A DNA stretch of 64,000 nucleotides from Gliomastix tumulicola (Eukaryota; Ascomycota; Sordariomycetes; Hypocreales; Bionectriaceae), in the NCBI GenBank assembly GCA_001599755.1, contig BCHX01000007.1, positions 3,410,001 through 3,474,000 on the forward strand. Reading direction: 5' to 3'. This document shows, piece by piece, positions 22,545 to 34,375 of this stretch. The stretch's first letter is position 1. Each line of letters opens with the position of its first letter. The notes under the pieces were generated by a model. The model was not told the origin of the DNA. It searched no databases and worked only from the letters and a program-made list of their open reading frames with translations. A program made the translations under genes and the position numbers.

Positions 22545-23357
22545 CTTGGAGTATGGCCTCTGGACCTTGGACTGGAGACAATCAGAGAGCCAGTTGACCG
22601 AATGGCCATGATAGACAAAAGTTGGGCATCTGGGCAGTAGTTTCACATGCCATTCAGCGTAAAGGACACCAGAGCGTTTTGGAGCGGACTATTGTTGTGC
22701 CGGTCGGTGTGGGTTCGGTGGACGCCTACCCTAGACCTTCGAGTCATCTCACATACCGGATATCACGAAGAGCTTCACTCGACTTGCTACACTTGTAGCT
22801 TTCTTTGTGAGGTGTATTTTATTATTGTGTAAGCTATGTTGGTCGACTAAATCCCTACAGCGTGCTGGATAAACACCGGTCGTCCATGGTATTGTTGCTT
22901 CGGCGGATCTCAACGGCGGCTCAGTAGAACTACTTCGGCATCACAATGCCGGCCAGTCTGGAGAGGGCCTGGTCTAACGTTGACCTGAGTCCTAGAGCCT
23001 GCATTGCGAAATTGATCGCCACAGTTGCAAAGCATTCCCACTTCTATGAATGCCGAGCACCACCATGATTGGATGTTGTGAGGAGTTCCGCGACCAGGCA
23101 GCCTTTGCCGATTTCGGCACCGGCGCGGGCCTCTCTCGGCGGTCTGCAAACTAACCTCAAGCACAGTCACGAGACCGGAGCGAGGCCGACTGGGGGATCT
23201 GTTGAAATCGTTGACATTAACTCCTGAAACTCCGTCGGGCCTTACCCATGGTTGCTTCACGTTTTGCACGACCCGGCATATAAAATCTCATCATGCGCCT
23301 GCTATATGCTGTGAGGAGACAGCGAGCCACTGATCATAGGCCATCATCATCATTATC
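22545..23357. promoter_or_regulatory. Divergent region between BOS1 and a QDR-type transporter
   Basis: About 810 bases. No gene seen. A TATA-like element for the transporter is listed separately. Confidence 0.5.
23279..23285 (+). promoter_or_regulatory. TATA-like element of the QDR-type transporter
   Basis: TATAAAA about 80 bases before the ATG at 23358, followed by an AT-rich leader. Confidence 0.45.
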
Positions 23358-24935
23358 ATGAGCGACAAATCTGGACATGAGAACAGCGCTGCTGTGGATG
23401 GGGGCCAGTCCCCGAACCCAAGCCTCGACGATCCCGAGACGGCTTCTCGACTGAACGAGCCGGCGCCTGCGTACTCGATCTTTACGACATGGCAGAAGCG
23501 GTCACTGGTCCTCGCCTCCGCCCTGGCAGCTTTCTTCTCGCCACTGAGCGCCCAGATCTACCTTCCGGCTCTCAACTCCATCGCAGAGGATCTGAAGATC
23601 TCGGACTCGCAGGTCAACTTGACAATCACGACGTACATGATCTTCCAGGGCATCGTCCCCATGTTCGTCGGGTCCCTGGCGGACGGAGGAGGGAGGAGAC
23701 CGGCCTATCTTCTCTGTTTCGTCGTCTACATCGCGGCCAACATTGGCATCGCGCTCGCTCCCAACTATGGAGCTGTCCTGGCCCTGCGGTGCCTCCAGTC
23801 CACAGGCTCAAGCCCGACTGTAGCTCTCTGTTCCGCGGTGGTCGCTGATATAGCCACGTCGGCCGAGAGGGGGACGTACATCGGCATCACGGCGGTGCCT
23901 GCTGTCTTGGCTCCGGCCCTTGGACCTGTGATTGGGGGCTTGCTTTCACAGTACCTGGGATGGCGGTCCATCTTCTGGTTCCTGACGATCTTGTCTGGCG
24001 TGACTCTGGTCCTGGTTGCGCTCTTCTTCCCAGAGACCTGCAGGCTCATCGTCGGCGATGGCTCGATTCCGCCACCACCATTCCATCGAACACTGTGGCA
24101 GGTATTCCGCCAATCTCGGAAGAAAAAGGAGCAACCGCCCTCCTCGACCACTGCGCCCCAACCGCAGTTCAAGTTCAAGGTGCCCAACGTCCTCGAGTCT
24201 CTGCTCATGCTCCTCCAGAAGGAGACGGGCGTCCTCCTGGGCACCGCGAGCATCACCTTTGCGGGCTTCTACTCCATTGCCGCAGCCATACCGAGCCAGT
24301 TTTCAAAAATCTACGGCCTCAACGAAATTGAAGTCGGCCTCATGTACCTGCCTATGGCCCTCGGTTCCATCGTGGCAGCGGCCGTCGTCGGTCCTCTGCT
24401 AAGCCGGAATTATAGACGCCACTGTGCCATCAAGGGATTCGAGTTCGACCGGAAGCGACAGATGGACCTGGCCGAGTTTCCCATCGAAAAGGCCCGGCTG
24501 GAAGTTGGCATCTTCCTCATCGCTCTGGCTGGTGTCTCGCTAGTTGCCTGGGGTTGGGCGCTTGAAGCTCATGCCCACCTTTCCGTCCCGATCATCATCA
24601 GCTGCACCCTGTGCATTGGCATGATTGGCTTCAACAATGCCATCAACGCCCTGCTCGTCGATATCCATCCTGGCAAACCTGGGACCGCGACAGCCGCGAA
24701 TAACTTCACCAGGTGTCTTCTCGGCGCGGCCATGTCAGCGCTGATTGTACCAATGATTAACGGGATCGGGAATGGCTGGACGTTTACAATCATGGGCGGC
24801 TTGAACATTGTGTGCTTGCCGCTCGTGTGGCTTGTCATGCACAAGGGGATGAAGTGGAGGGCCGAGCTGCACAGGCGCAAGGAGGGTGGGAAGAGCGGGA
24901 ACCGCAGGCCGTGGCTGTGGTTTAAGCGACGATAG
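23358..24935 (+). CDS. MFS multidrug transporter, DHA1 QDR type
   Basis: Single exon, 525 aa. A short hydrophilic N-terminus with an ETASRLNEPAPAYSIFTTWQK stretch precedes 12 predicted membrane spans. Antiporter motifs: GSLADGGGRRPAYLL (loop 2-3 motif A), RCLQSTGSSPTVAL in TM4, and LAPALGPVIGGLLSQYLGWR (motif C) in TM5. The central loop is rich in Pro and Lys (RKKKEQPPSS). This layout belongs to the QDR/itaconate/dityrosine transporter branch, exporters of drugs or small organic acids at the plasma membrane. The substrate cannot be read. Start chosen at the first ATG after the TATA-like element. Confidence 0.9.
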   Translation: MSDKSGHENSAAVDGGQSPNPSLDDPETASRLNEPAPAYSIFTTWQKRSLVLASALAAFFSPLSAQIYLPALNSIAEDLKISDSQVNLTITTYMIFQGIVPMFVGSLADGGGRRPAYLLCFVVYIAANIGIALAPNYGAVLALRCLQSTGSSPTVALCSAVVADIATSAERGTYIGITAVPAVLAPALGPVIGGLLSQYLGWRSIFWFLTILSGVTLVLVALFFPETCRLIVGDGSIPPPPFHRTLWQVFRQSRKKKEQPPSSTTAPQPQFKFKVPNVLESLLMLLQKETGVLLGTASITFAGFYSIAAAIPSQFSKIYGLNEIEVGLMYLPMALGSIVAAAVVGPLLSRNYRRHCAIKGFEFDRKRQMDLAEFPIEKARLEVGIFLIALAGVSLVAWGWALEAHAHLSVPIIISCTLCIGMIGFNNAINALLVDIHPGKPGTATAANNFTRCLLGAAMSALIVPMINGIGNGWTFTIMGGLNIVCLPLVWLVMHKGMKWRAELHRRKEGGKSGNRRPWLWFKRR

Positions 24936-25271
24936 ATTGTAATTATTTAGACATAGAAGGGCTTAACCAGTGCTGAGATCAAGGACAGCCCAGCCAAGTC
25001 AGCCTATGATATCAGCTTGATATTCTTTACTTCCATATGACTTTCGTCATCGACTTATAGACAATCAAGGTATCTACCTTTAGCCCAAGAGAACTCTACA
25101 TACTTACTTAGGTAACATAAGTATTCACGTCACAACGAGAACAAAATGGACCTCTTGTATAAACAATCAATATGCGATTTGGGGAATCATCCTACTACCT
25201 AATATCCACTATCGTTTCCATCATATAGTCAAACCATTACCGCGTTTTTCGACACGAGCTCACACACTCCT
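24936..25271. other. Convergent intergenic region
   Basis: AT-rich 3' UTR zone between the QDR-type transporter and the peptide transporter. No gene seen. Confidence 0.5.
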
Positions 25272-27213
25272 CTAGGCGTCGACCTGCTTGGTAGCAGAGG
25301 TCTCCGTGGGCTGGTTCTGGCCGATGTACTCGGACTTCTTGAGCATGTTCCACTTGTCCTCGTCGGAGTCGAGGTGGCGGAAGCAGAGCCAGAAGGCGAC
25401 ACCGCCGGCGGCGGCAATGCAGGCGACGGTGGTGTAGTTCCAGACGAGGAGGGGGTCGTCGGAGAGCGGGGTGAAGGCCTGGCCGATGGCGGCGGAGACG
25501 GCGGACATGAAGAGGTTGACGCTGAGGACGAGCGACTTCATGTTCTCGGGGGCCTTGGAGTAGGCGTACTCGTACGAGGTGACGTTTGTGAAGATCTCGG
25601 CGAGACCGACGAGGATGTAGGGGAGGCACTGGGCCCAGACGTTGATGGGCGCCGGGGCGCAGCCCTCGGTGTTGACGTGCCAGCCGCAGTCCGGGTTCAT
25701 CTTGTAGATGTAGTACTGCATGACGGCGGCGGCGACCATGGACAGGGAGGCCAGGGCGAAGCCGAAAGCCATGCGCTTGATGGGGGTGAAGGCGATGCCG
25801 AAGCGGCGGAGGCCCGGGTAGAGGACGTGGTCGATGATGGGGACCATGACGACGATGGAGATGGGGTTGAGGTTCTGGATGACGTCGTTGGGGGTGCCGT
25901 GGCGCTCCATGGTCGAGGCCTGGGTGGTCAGGTTGCCCGTCATCTGGTTGTAGGCGAGGAAGAAGATGGGCAGGAAGAGGAAGACCTTGCAGGCCATGAG
26001 GCCACGGCGCACCTCGTCGACCCAGGCGTCGTCGTAGGTCATCCAGGCAGGGCGCTCGGCAATAGGGATGCCCGAGGGCTTGGCCAGGTCCCAGTTGAGG
26101 TTGAACAAGGCCGAGCGCTTGCGCACGTACCAGAACATCTTGAGGAACTTCTCGAGCAGGGAGCCGGTAGGGGGCGACAGCTTGTACTTCTTCTTCTGCG
26201 ACCAGAGGACAAAGGGCGCCATGAGGAAGAGCACGGTGGGGATCAGGAAGGCCTGCCAGAAGCCGTGCAGGTTCTCGACGTAGACCATGCCGATCTGGCC
26301 GGAGAGGGCACCGATGTTGATGCACATGTAGAAGTAGAGGAAGATACGCGTGTTGGTGACGGCAGGGTCGACGATGACGCGCTCGCCCTTGCGGACCTCG
26401 ACGCGCATGCGGACGTCCTCGTTCTGCTCGGCGAGAAGAGGGGAGACGTTGGCCTTGAAGAATCCAGTACCGACGCAGAGGGAGATGAGGCCGATGATGA
26501 AGGCGCCGAACGCGGGGTCAGCCTTGACGATGACGCCAGGAGACGAGGCGGCGACGAGGATCACGTGGGCAATGGTCGAGATACCGATGGCGAGATGGAG
26601 AGTCCAGAAACGACCCATGCGGGAATCGGCAATCCAGGCACTGTGCGGAGAGGGAAGTCAGTCAGTCAGTCAGTCAGTGGGCTCCGGTCCTGAGAGTTTC
26701 TCTCTCTCTCTCTCTCTCTCTCAACGGGCTTTTTTCTGTGGCGTGTTATGTGTAAACTTACCCAACAAGGGGCATAATGTAGGCAAAGAACTGGTTGAAC
26801 AGGGAGATACCCTGGGCGGCCTTGGGGCCCATGCCCAGAGCACCGGCTTGGCCGCCAGACTCGAGGGGCGCACCGGTCGTCGAGCCGTCGGGCAGAGGCT
26901 TGTTGACGAAGTTGGTGTACAGCACCGAGGAGCCGTAGTAGGAGAAACGCTCGCACAGCTCGACGAAGGCGATCGTCCACATGCTCCACTTGATCTTGCC
27001 GGAGACACGGCGCAGAGTGCGCAGCTCCTCCTCGGTGGGCTTGTCGGGCCAGTCCTCGTCCGAGTCGGTCGTGGACTGGACATCGTGGCCGACGACAGTC
27101 TCCTTGTCGTTGCGGGAGATGTCGATGCTGCCCTTGGCCGCAGGAGCGGGAGGGAGGCCACCGTCACCGAGACCGGCGTTGGCGATGGCGTCGTCGTTGT
27201 TGACCGTCGTCAT
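25272..27213 (-). CDS. PTR2: PTR2-type di/tripeptide transporter (POT family)
   Basis: Two exons: 27213-26762 and 26640-25272 (606 aa). It imports di- and tripeptides with protons at the plasma membrane. Signatures: FVELCERFSYYG in TM1, WIADSRMGRF after TM3, GTGFFKANVSPLLAEQ, and NTRIFLYFYMCINIGALSG. A long central region (KYKLSPPTGSLLEKFLKM) separates the halves, and the FTNVTSYEYAYSKAPENMKS motif near TM10 is typical. The N-terminus is acidic with EEELRTLRRVSGKI before TM1. The 121-nt intron, one of the longest here, contains two simple repeats. The upstream intergenic region is unusually long, consistent with nitrogen-source regulation, but no element was identified. Confidence 0.94.
26657..26678. 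repeat. (GTCA)5.5 repeat in the PTR2 intron
   Basis: Perfect tetranucleotide repeat close to the 3' splice site of the intron; in transcript sense it reads TGAC, so it creates several CTGAC branch-site copies. Confidence 0.9.
26699..26722. repeat. (TC)12 repeat in the PTR2 intron
   Basis: Perfect dinucleotide repeat of 24 bases inside the same 121-nt intron; in transcript sense it is (GA)12. Confidence 0.9.
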
Positions 27214-30200
27214 CTTGAACTCTCTTTTTTTCCCGTGTCTTTCTGGGGAAGAAGGAGGGAAAAAGGGGGGTGAAGAAGAGTGAGATATGCCCTGGGTGGG
27301 AGGAGACGATGCCTCTTGTCTCAAGCTATGTGACCCGAGAGGAAGGGGATGAGAGGGATACCGCAGAGAGAAAGGAGAAGGGGGGGGACAGACGCAAACG
27401 GAACTGAGGTCTCAGAGCTCAGGATATATACTTTCTTGCGGCGTCGATCAGAGCTGCTGGAGCGGGATAACGGCACCCATGCGAAGCTTAGGAGCACAGA
27501 GGATAGATTGCGTGCTCCGTGGTACCATCCATCCACCGTCCACTGAATGAGTAGTAGGTTTCCTCTCCTCACGGTGGGAAGCGGGGGCGTCCGAGGGGAC
27601 CAGACCTTTTGATCAGCGCTCCCAAATGGCAAAAAGTCTCGCCATGGGACTCTCAGACGCGGTCCAGAGCTGCAGGGAAACGACGGTCACTCACCCACAC
27701 CCACTGATAGCCGGATGATAGCTGATAGCGCTGCTGCAACCACACACAACCACAGACACGGTCATTGGAGGACAGGCCCAGCCGCCCCCCGGGTGAACAT
27801 GACCGTATTAGGAAGGTTGCCAAGCCGCACGCAAAAGAACCCTGCTCGAAGTCCCGAATCGCTAGCGCTCTAGTGCGTGGAGGGGGGGGGAAGGGGGCGT
27901 TTGTGCAAGACGAGGCCAGTTTCCGCGCCCCCCCTTTCAGTGCTGCTCATACGAGGGAGGGGAGGGGGCTACAGCTTTCGGTCCTTTTGATGATAGCAGG
28001 TGTTCTGGATAGAGGATAAGGCTCGGACCTTGATCAGAGTCGGGTTCTTTTGGACTGGCTAGTGCGCCGTGCGGCCGGCGACCAGGATCGCCATCAAGGC
28101 TCGCTGTGGCTGGCCGTTACTGAATCACTCACTGTAGCTGCTGCGTTCTACGCTGTAAAAATCTTGTGCACCCCCCGCAACGGCAGCGCAGCATCATTCC
28201 TGGACCCTGGGTAGTATAACGTGTGCTTGTATAACGGAAGCATTGCAACTTGGCGGCATGGCCGAATGCATCCAGGATCGCAGGACCGGGACACACGACA
28301 CACCACATCACATTTTGCCTCCCCACCTGCGGAATGCGGTGTCTCATTCTCTCCCTTCTAGCTATGTTCTAGTGCCAATGCTCGCTCCAGGAGATTTCGG
28401 CGCCCCTAAAAAGTTCCCTTGGCCGGCGCCGTCTCACCAAGGGACGCATCGCATAGCGCATCTCATAGCGCTATGCACTCGCAGTTCGTGCGTGCTTGTC
28501 ATGACGATGTAATCATTACTCTCGACGACGCGATGCTCGCTAGCCTCGGCCAATATTTTGCCATTCTGTGCCGGGGAACCGCCTGCGCAGGGCGACGAAG
28601 AACGAAGAACCAACAGCGCCCGAGGCCAGCGCCGTGTTCCGAGCAGTGGCGAAAGAGTACCTTGCCTATCTGCAATTACTCCGTATGCCGTTGTTCAGTG
28701 CGCACACAAAGTGCAAGGTCCGTATCGCTGCTGCCGCACACCATCCTTGGATCATGTCACGCCCAGCCAAGGGATTCGCCACGATTTGGGCTGCGTCTCT
28801 CCCCCCCTCCAAGACCACGCCCAGCCACACTTATGCAGTCGGCCGGAACCGAGGTGCCGATATCAGTGCTCATCAGTTACCACACTACACAACACGCCAT
28901 TCACAGACACTACGTCGTGAGCACCAGCAGCGGCAACCACTGCATCGGTGATCATGATGCTGGGGCCGAGTCGAGAATCGTCGCCACCCGCCGGCCGGTG
29001 ATAAGAGTGAGAATTTTCTTTTTTTTCCATCCCAATTTTTTTTTCTCAGCACCCACAGCGTCCTTTTGGAGGGGGAGATTCTCCTGATTAGCGTGTTGCA
29101 ACTGGCGGAGGTGGCGCTACTCTCAGATAAGGGCCCAGCCGACGCGACGGGAATATGCAACCTCGGCGCCATGAATAATGGCAAACGGCCCAATGGCGCG
29201 CTTGTCCCAAGCTTATCTCGCTGCAAAGATGCCCTTTTGCGCTTTCCCCGGCCGAGCGAGCGATGGAAACGAACCAACGCGGTGGGAATCTTCCTGCTAC
29301 TAGTACTCCGTACCTCCGTAGCTTATGCCCGCCTCCAATGAGTGAGTCCAATCTGAGGCCTCTTCGTCCGAGCGAGGGAGCAAGTGGAGGTCTCACATGC
29401 CTGGCTCGTCCGTATTCAGCTACCCTCCCGACAGCCATTTGGAAAGGGCCTGTCCAATCATGCCCGGGGTCGAGGTCATCTTTGGCCGGAGAAGCACGCT
29501 AGAAGAAACCTGGAATGTTCCTCTGAATCGCCGCGGGAGTTTCTCATTGGGGGGCAGTTGGTGGCTGATCGATTCAGGAGGCAGCCAGGGCCATCCCAGC
29601 GGGCTTCTGCAAGAGGAATAGGATCACCAGCGCATTTGCACGACATTCTTGCTTGGGAAGACGGACGGACAAACGATCCCAGCGTGATGACCCTTTGGGA
29701 GGGGAGCCATTTGATAATGGAAATCCCAGGGGTTCAGCCGCCCAGACTCTGCCAAGGAGCTGCTGCTGTCAGTGAGGCCAAGGCTGCGACACGACACGGC
29801 TTGGATGAGGCCACTGCAGCTGCAGCGCAGTCTTGCTGCTACTGCACCACCAAAACCTGCTCAGAGTGCTCAGGTCCTGGGCCCTGTAATTTGAGGCTCT
29901 TCCAGCGGCTCTCCAGCAGCTGCGGGTCCCACCGTCGGGTGCTCAGTGGGGGGCGCCCCGCTACTTCTAAGAGGCCCACCCACACTGAAAAAGGTCCCCA
30001 AAGATGCACGCCAAGGTCGCTGGAAACCGCTGGTGGTCGGGCTTGCTCTCCACTTCAACCGCTGCAGTAGAGCGCTGAAGCCCACTGTGGCTCTTCCCCC
30101 TTTCCCTGAAGCGTGTCCGGTACTTGTGCTTTTTGGGGCTAACTGGCAGCCACGCTCCAGGTGGCGTTCTGGGCAGACGGCAGAAGGTCATGCCACCTTT

Positions 30201-32616
30201 TGTTCCTTTGATGCAGCAGCACACACACACACGAATACCTACCTCCTCGTGCTCGGCAAAAATCGAGAAAATTTTGAATCTGATTCGCGTCTTCGAAGGA
30301 ACGCCGCCAAGGACAGACCCCAACGATGGAACAAAAGAAGAGCGGTGGAAACGGAAATGGCGATGGAAATGCGACCGCCTGGACGATGAAAGATGGAGAA
30401 ATGTAACCTGGCAGATGCAACCTTGGCACTGAGCCGTACTGCCGATATGCCACGCCATGGGGGTCGGCCGACAAAAAGAATGGAATCCTCCCACGCCTCC
30501 ATAATTCCATACCGTCGGCCCTCGCTGATGCATGCATGATTTGGATTTGGGGGAGAGGGGGATTTCGAGTGCGTCGCCATGCCCGTGCGCTGCACGAGCC
30601 TGCGATACGACCGCACTTTCTCCTCCATAATACTCCGTACATGCTTTACTTTTACGTACTCAGCCGAACCATCACACGTGCTTTAGCACTGGATTGAGAT
30701 GGTAGTCCATGCCGGTGCATCTTGCTAACTGCGATGGAAACAGCGCCGGGGGAATCTGGGGTAGAGGCCCTCCGCAAAATACGAAAGCAGCCAGCACACC
30801 TGACTGGCATGGACGAGGCGAGGGGAAGCAAGCCACAGAGATGGGTAGCGTCGGGTAGAGCAGGCCCTGGCCATCATCGTGCCATCATCAGAGATAACGG
30901 ATGTAAAAAGTACCGTCTGTAGTCTGATATGGGGGCCGGGGGAAGCGCGAGATGCTTGCCGTGGGCGCGTTCGAGCCCTCGCGGAGCGCCGTGGCGTGAC
31001 CCCGGTATCACGACCAAAATGCCCATCCCATCCACATCCCTTATCTCTCGAAAAGCTTGGTTGTTGGAAAAAAAGGATTTCGCTCGGCCGCCACATGGGA
31101 GAAACACCGACCACAATGCTGGTGCGGCAGCAGCTTATCGCTGGCCCCCCCTTCTCCGTTACAACCCGATATTGGGTCGGGCCCTTTGTACGATCTCATG
31201 CAATGTATTGGTATTGCAGGCCCACCCACACTGCTGGCTCCCTCCCAATCTGTTGCCTCCTTGTTCTGATAAAGTAATCGCTTCACTCTCATTGGGTGGC
31301 GAGTCTACTCTCCTCGGTTCTCGTCGTTGCTTCCGGGAGCGAATGGGAGCCCGAGGATGGATGAGAGGAACGATGATTATCGTAGAACACGAGATCAGAT
31401 TTCAACAGGTGACATGCTGCTCTCACATGAGACCGTACCAGCAACCCATCTGTGGCCGGCAAGTGAGACTACTTGACGTGGATAGACCACAGTTTGACAT
31501 TGTGTCGCCTCGAGCCAGTACCTTCGATGCGTATCACTCTGGATCGCGACCAAGGCTGGGGGCAAATATCGCTGTCTATCGTGCCGACTGTCCGACGTGG
31601 TGAAATCGGCAGCCACGGCTGCGTATCTGTAGCACGAGATCAGTGCGACTTCAGCGTCGTGAGTGCGTGGGAGTCTGTCGCCGCTACTGATATCAAGACC
31701 GGATTTGGTGAAGATCTCCTCTCCACCACACCCCCTCATCTCACATATGAGGTATCATCGTCTCGTGAATTTCGTCACGCTGACGAGTCGTTGACGAGAC
31801 CTGGACATGCGATGACATGTATGATTGGATAATCGAACCGGAGAGACTGCACCATGAAGGGCCTTGGGAGGATCGTCTCAGTTATTTACCAAGTCAAATG
31901 TCTGAGATCTTCTGGCAGCTCCACGACAGGGTGCACAAAAACTGCAGCATCGTTTGAAGCGTCCTTCATGCACGTACGGTGAAGGAAGCCCTGCGTTATG
32001 TTGCTATACCTACAATGGATGGTGTCCCAGACCTCTTCGGCTTGATAACACGGTGGGCTGTAACCAGAGGCCACATGAGGCCTGGGCCCCGCAAGTGATC
32101 ATGTATGCCCTGTTCGAGCTTCACGGAACGGTACTCGGTGCATGAATTCCTTGCCCAGTGTGGAGAAGAGGATACCACTACTTGGTCTTGAATACCTACT
32201 TATGTACGATGAATCTGGCATGGTGGATAACTCACTTCTGGCTCGCATCCGATTCCTTGATAGAAGCGAGCGCACCCCTAAGCAACGGCTTCATTGCTCA
32301 CTGCCCTGGACAGCCAACAGTGCTGCTGATCCCTGGAAACCTGAAGGCAAATAATAATATGGCGATATCATGAGATTGAGGTGCATAGATGTGCCTAGAG
32401 ATCAGAGTGATGCGAGTGTCCCAAGTGTGACGACCGTGTACGAAAGAGGTCATTACGTGCCATGCCACGGGGGCGTCCCGTCGCAACTCGACACGTATAG
32501 TCGATCTGTAATCTGATATATGAAGCATCATTTCTTCACTGTACCTCGTGAGTATTCATACAATGCTGACAACTTTCTCCGTTTGATGTCTCCGGCTAGA
32601 AAAGTACTAATGTTGT
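27214..32616. other. Gene-poor region upstream of PTR2
   Basis: About 5.4 kb with no supportable gene on either strand. Open frames up to about 230 codons (for example 29384-30070) lack codon bias, recognisable domains or a sensible start. Composition is ordinary for the window and no transposon ends or long repeats were recognised. It could hold the PTR2 promoter and 5' leader, non-coding transcripts or old decayed sequence. Confidence 0.5.
28464..28475. repeat. 12-bp perfect palindrome
   Basis: CATAGCGCTATG is its own reverse complement; a half-copy (CATAGCGC) lies 12 bases upstream. Possible binding site; no known factor assigned. Confidence 0.5.
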
Positions 32617-33363
32617 CTAACTGTCCTCACTGAGGATAAGCTGCAGCGGCTCAGGGACCTTGCCACGCTCTATCGGAATGAGGACTAGACCAAGTCTCTT
32701 GAGCAGTATCCTTCTTGCCTCTTCAGCATTTGGCGTGAGAGAGCGACAAAGGATCGCTGCCAAGTAATCGATCTCTGAACGTCGCTGGGCATGGTTGACT
32801 GACCTCCTGTATCAGGTACACATTCTGCAATCTCCATAGCTTTTCATCAGGCATCCCCACTGACTCTTCGCGCTCGAGCAGGCCATTCCAGTGACTTCTG
32901 GGTCGATCATCGAGGTTTAGATCAACCACCAAGCGCCATCCCAGCATCTCCAAGTCATAGCTCTGCCATCGAATACGGCTAAGGGCGCAGGGAATCACAT
33001 GGCCTCTCAACTCAAGATTTCCTCCGATTACCAGGCCAAACGGGTCACGCTACATGTAGGCGACGTGGGATTGCCTCACAAAGACCGTCAGCTCAAACAC
33101 GAACTCGGCCCCCCTTGGCCCATGCCATACCACCAAGTTACATGGCCCGGCACGGAGGCCCAGGACCACATAGGGCCTAGAAACCTGTGATTCTGCTCCT
33201 GTGCCGACGGAAAGGGAGCTGAAGCTAAGTCCAGCGTCCTGGAGAAGCTCCTCGAAATCCACGCTAGGTCTTCCACCACGAAGGATGACTACAAGCCAGC
33301 AAGTGGTATTGACTACCCTCCTGATGCCTTCTTGTTTGGAACAAGAACTTTGCAACCCCTACA
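32617..33363 (-). CDS. Cryptic multi-exon gene of unknown function, possibly decaying
   Basis: Coherent protein text runs on the minus strand over at least four segments: upstream of 33363, 33317-33080, 33010-32822 and 32772-32617 (stop TAG at 32619-32617). Splices of 45, 69 and 49 nt (donors GTAGGG, GTGAGG, GTGTAC) remove the in-frame TAG at 33361-33359 and the one at 33052-33050 and keep phase. Phrases such as GRPSVDFEELLQDAGLSFS, YDLEMLGWRLVVDLNLDDR and ARRILLKRLGLVLIPIERG look like real coding sequence. I do not recognise a family. Two of the proposed introns are shorter than others in the window, so the alternative is a decaying gene with nonsense codons. The first exon could extend to about 33640; its ATG is not settled. 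Confidence 0.4.
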
Positions 33364-33811
33364 GTAATGGAGATGCTTGGTGAAGTTGGTCAAGTGCATG
33401 TTGGTGTATGCGCTCACGATGCTGTAGAATCCTCATAGACCGAAACCCAGACCATGAACTTGACACGGCGCGGACCAGGGGTATGGAATCATCGCTCCTC
33501 GTGGGTAGGGAACTTGATTGCAGGACTGTCCTAGATAGTAGACAAGACTTCACCATCCGCTGTGCGTCATGTATCCGGGTCGCCAGATGCTCTTTCTACT
33601 TTCGGCAGTCATACAAAAATACTTGGGCGTACTTGGACAGCAAATGGGAACGGAAAGAGCGCCTACCTTAAGTAAGTATAGACGATACCTGCCTGACTGT
33701 ACCTGCCCGACTATTCGGCTTTAGCACCACTAATAGTACCTAGGGAAGGAGCACTGAGGAAGGAGCATTTCCCTCTGGCACAAGAATCAAAAACCAGCCT
33801 CCAACTTTCCC

Positions 33812-34375
33812 ATGCTTCCCCCTCAACCTTTCAGCTTCCCGTACACACTTCGCAGTTCACGACTCACATCCGGCCGCGCCGGCATCGCATTACTCGTCTC
33901 TGCCCGCCTCTACGATACTGCCGTTCGCGCGACAACGGCGACCATGACTCTAAGCTACGATCAATGGTGCTTGAGAAGCCCAGGATTCTCGTGGATTTGC
34001 CATGGTCTCCTCCAACAGACTTCCTTCTGGGATTACTACAACTTACCGACGCCTAGACAGCTCTGCGAGCTGGGAGGGGAAACGGTCCAGGTCTGGAAGG
34101 GGTTGAAGTTCTCTCGGGACGCCGCCCTCGGTGTCATCCTGGTGGTCCTCGGCGCCTCTGGTGCTTCGGATCGAGAACTTGGCATCGTTGGCGGTGCCAT
34201 TGCCTCCTGCATCTTCGTAGATGCCTTCACCATGGCTGCGAACGGCAGTAGGGGCTTTTATGATCGGCTTAGGCTGGGATCACTCCTTGGCTGGGCCATC
34301 TGTTTGGCCTTTACATCAGGTCAACGCATTTATGCGCCGAGACATCAGGCCAGTCTGCGTCTTCTAGCAGTATGA
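33812..34375 (+). CDS. Small hypothetical membrane protein (DUF4267-like pattern)
   Basis: Single exon, 187 aa. The C-terminal half has a KGLKFSRDAALGVILVVLG span, a second span (IVGGAIASCIFVDAFTM) and a third (LGSLLGWAICLAFTSG). The order Lys-x-x-x-x-Arg-Asp, hydrophobic span, Arg-Glu-Leu-Gly, span with Asp, Gly-rich turn and last span resembles the small DUF4267-type membrane proteins. The N-terminus is basic with Ser/Thr; a second ATG at 33944 would remove it. Function unknown. Assignment to DUF4267 is by pattern only. Confidence 0.55.
   Translation: MLPPQPFSFPYTLRSSRLTSGRAGIALLVSARLYDTAVRATTATMTLSYDQWCLRSPGFSWICHGLLQQTSFWDYYNLPTPRQLCELGGETVQVWKGLKFSRDAALGVILVVLGASGASDRELGIVGGAIASCIFVDAFTMAANGSRGFYDRLRLGSLLGWAICLAFTSGQRIYAPRHQASLRLLAV

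Noticed and set aside
25374..27273. Long plus-strand open frames opposite the PTR2 gene
   Set aside because: They are antisense shadows of a strongly coding POT transporter; low-complexity Gly/Asp/Val composition is typical of such shadows.
29384..30070. 228-codon open frame on the plus strand
   Set aside because: No domain, no biased codon use and overlapping open frames in other phases; looks like a chance frame in GC-rich DNA.
30950..31000. GTTCGAGCCC resembling a tRNA T-arm
   Set aside because: No matching A box, D-arm or acceptor stem at proper distance.
33050..33052. In-frame TAG as proof of a pseudogene
   Set aside because: A 69-nt GTGAGG...GAG intron removes it in phase, so nonsense mutation is not the only reading.
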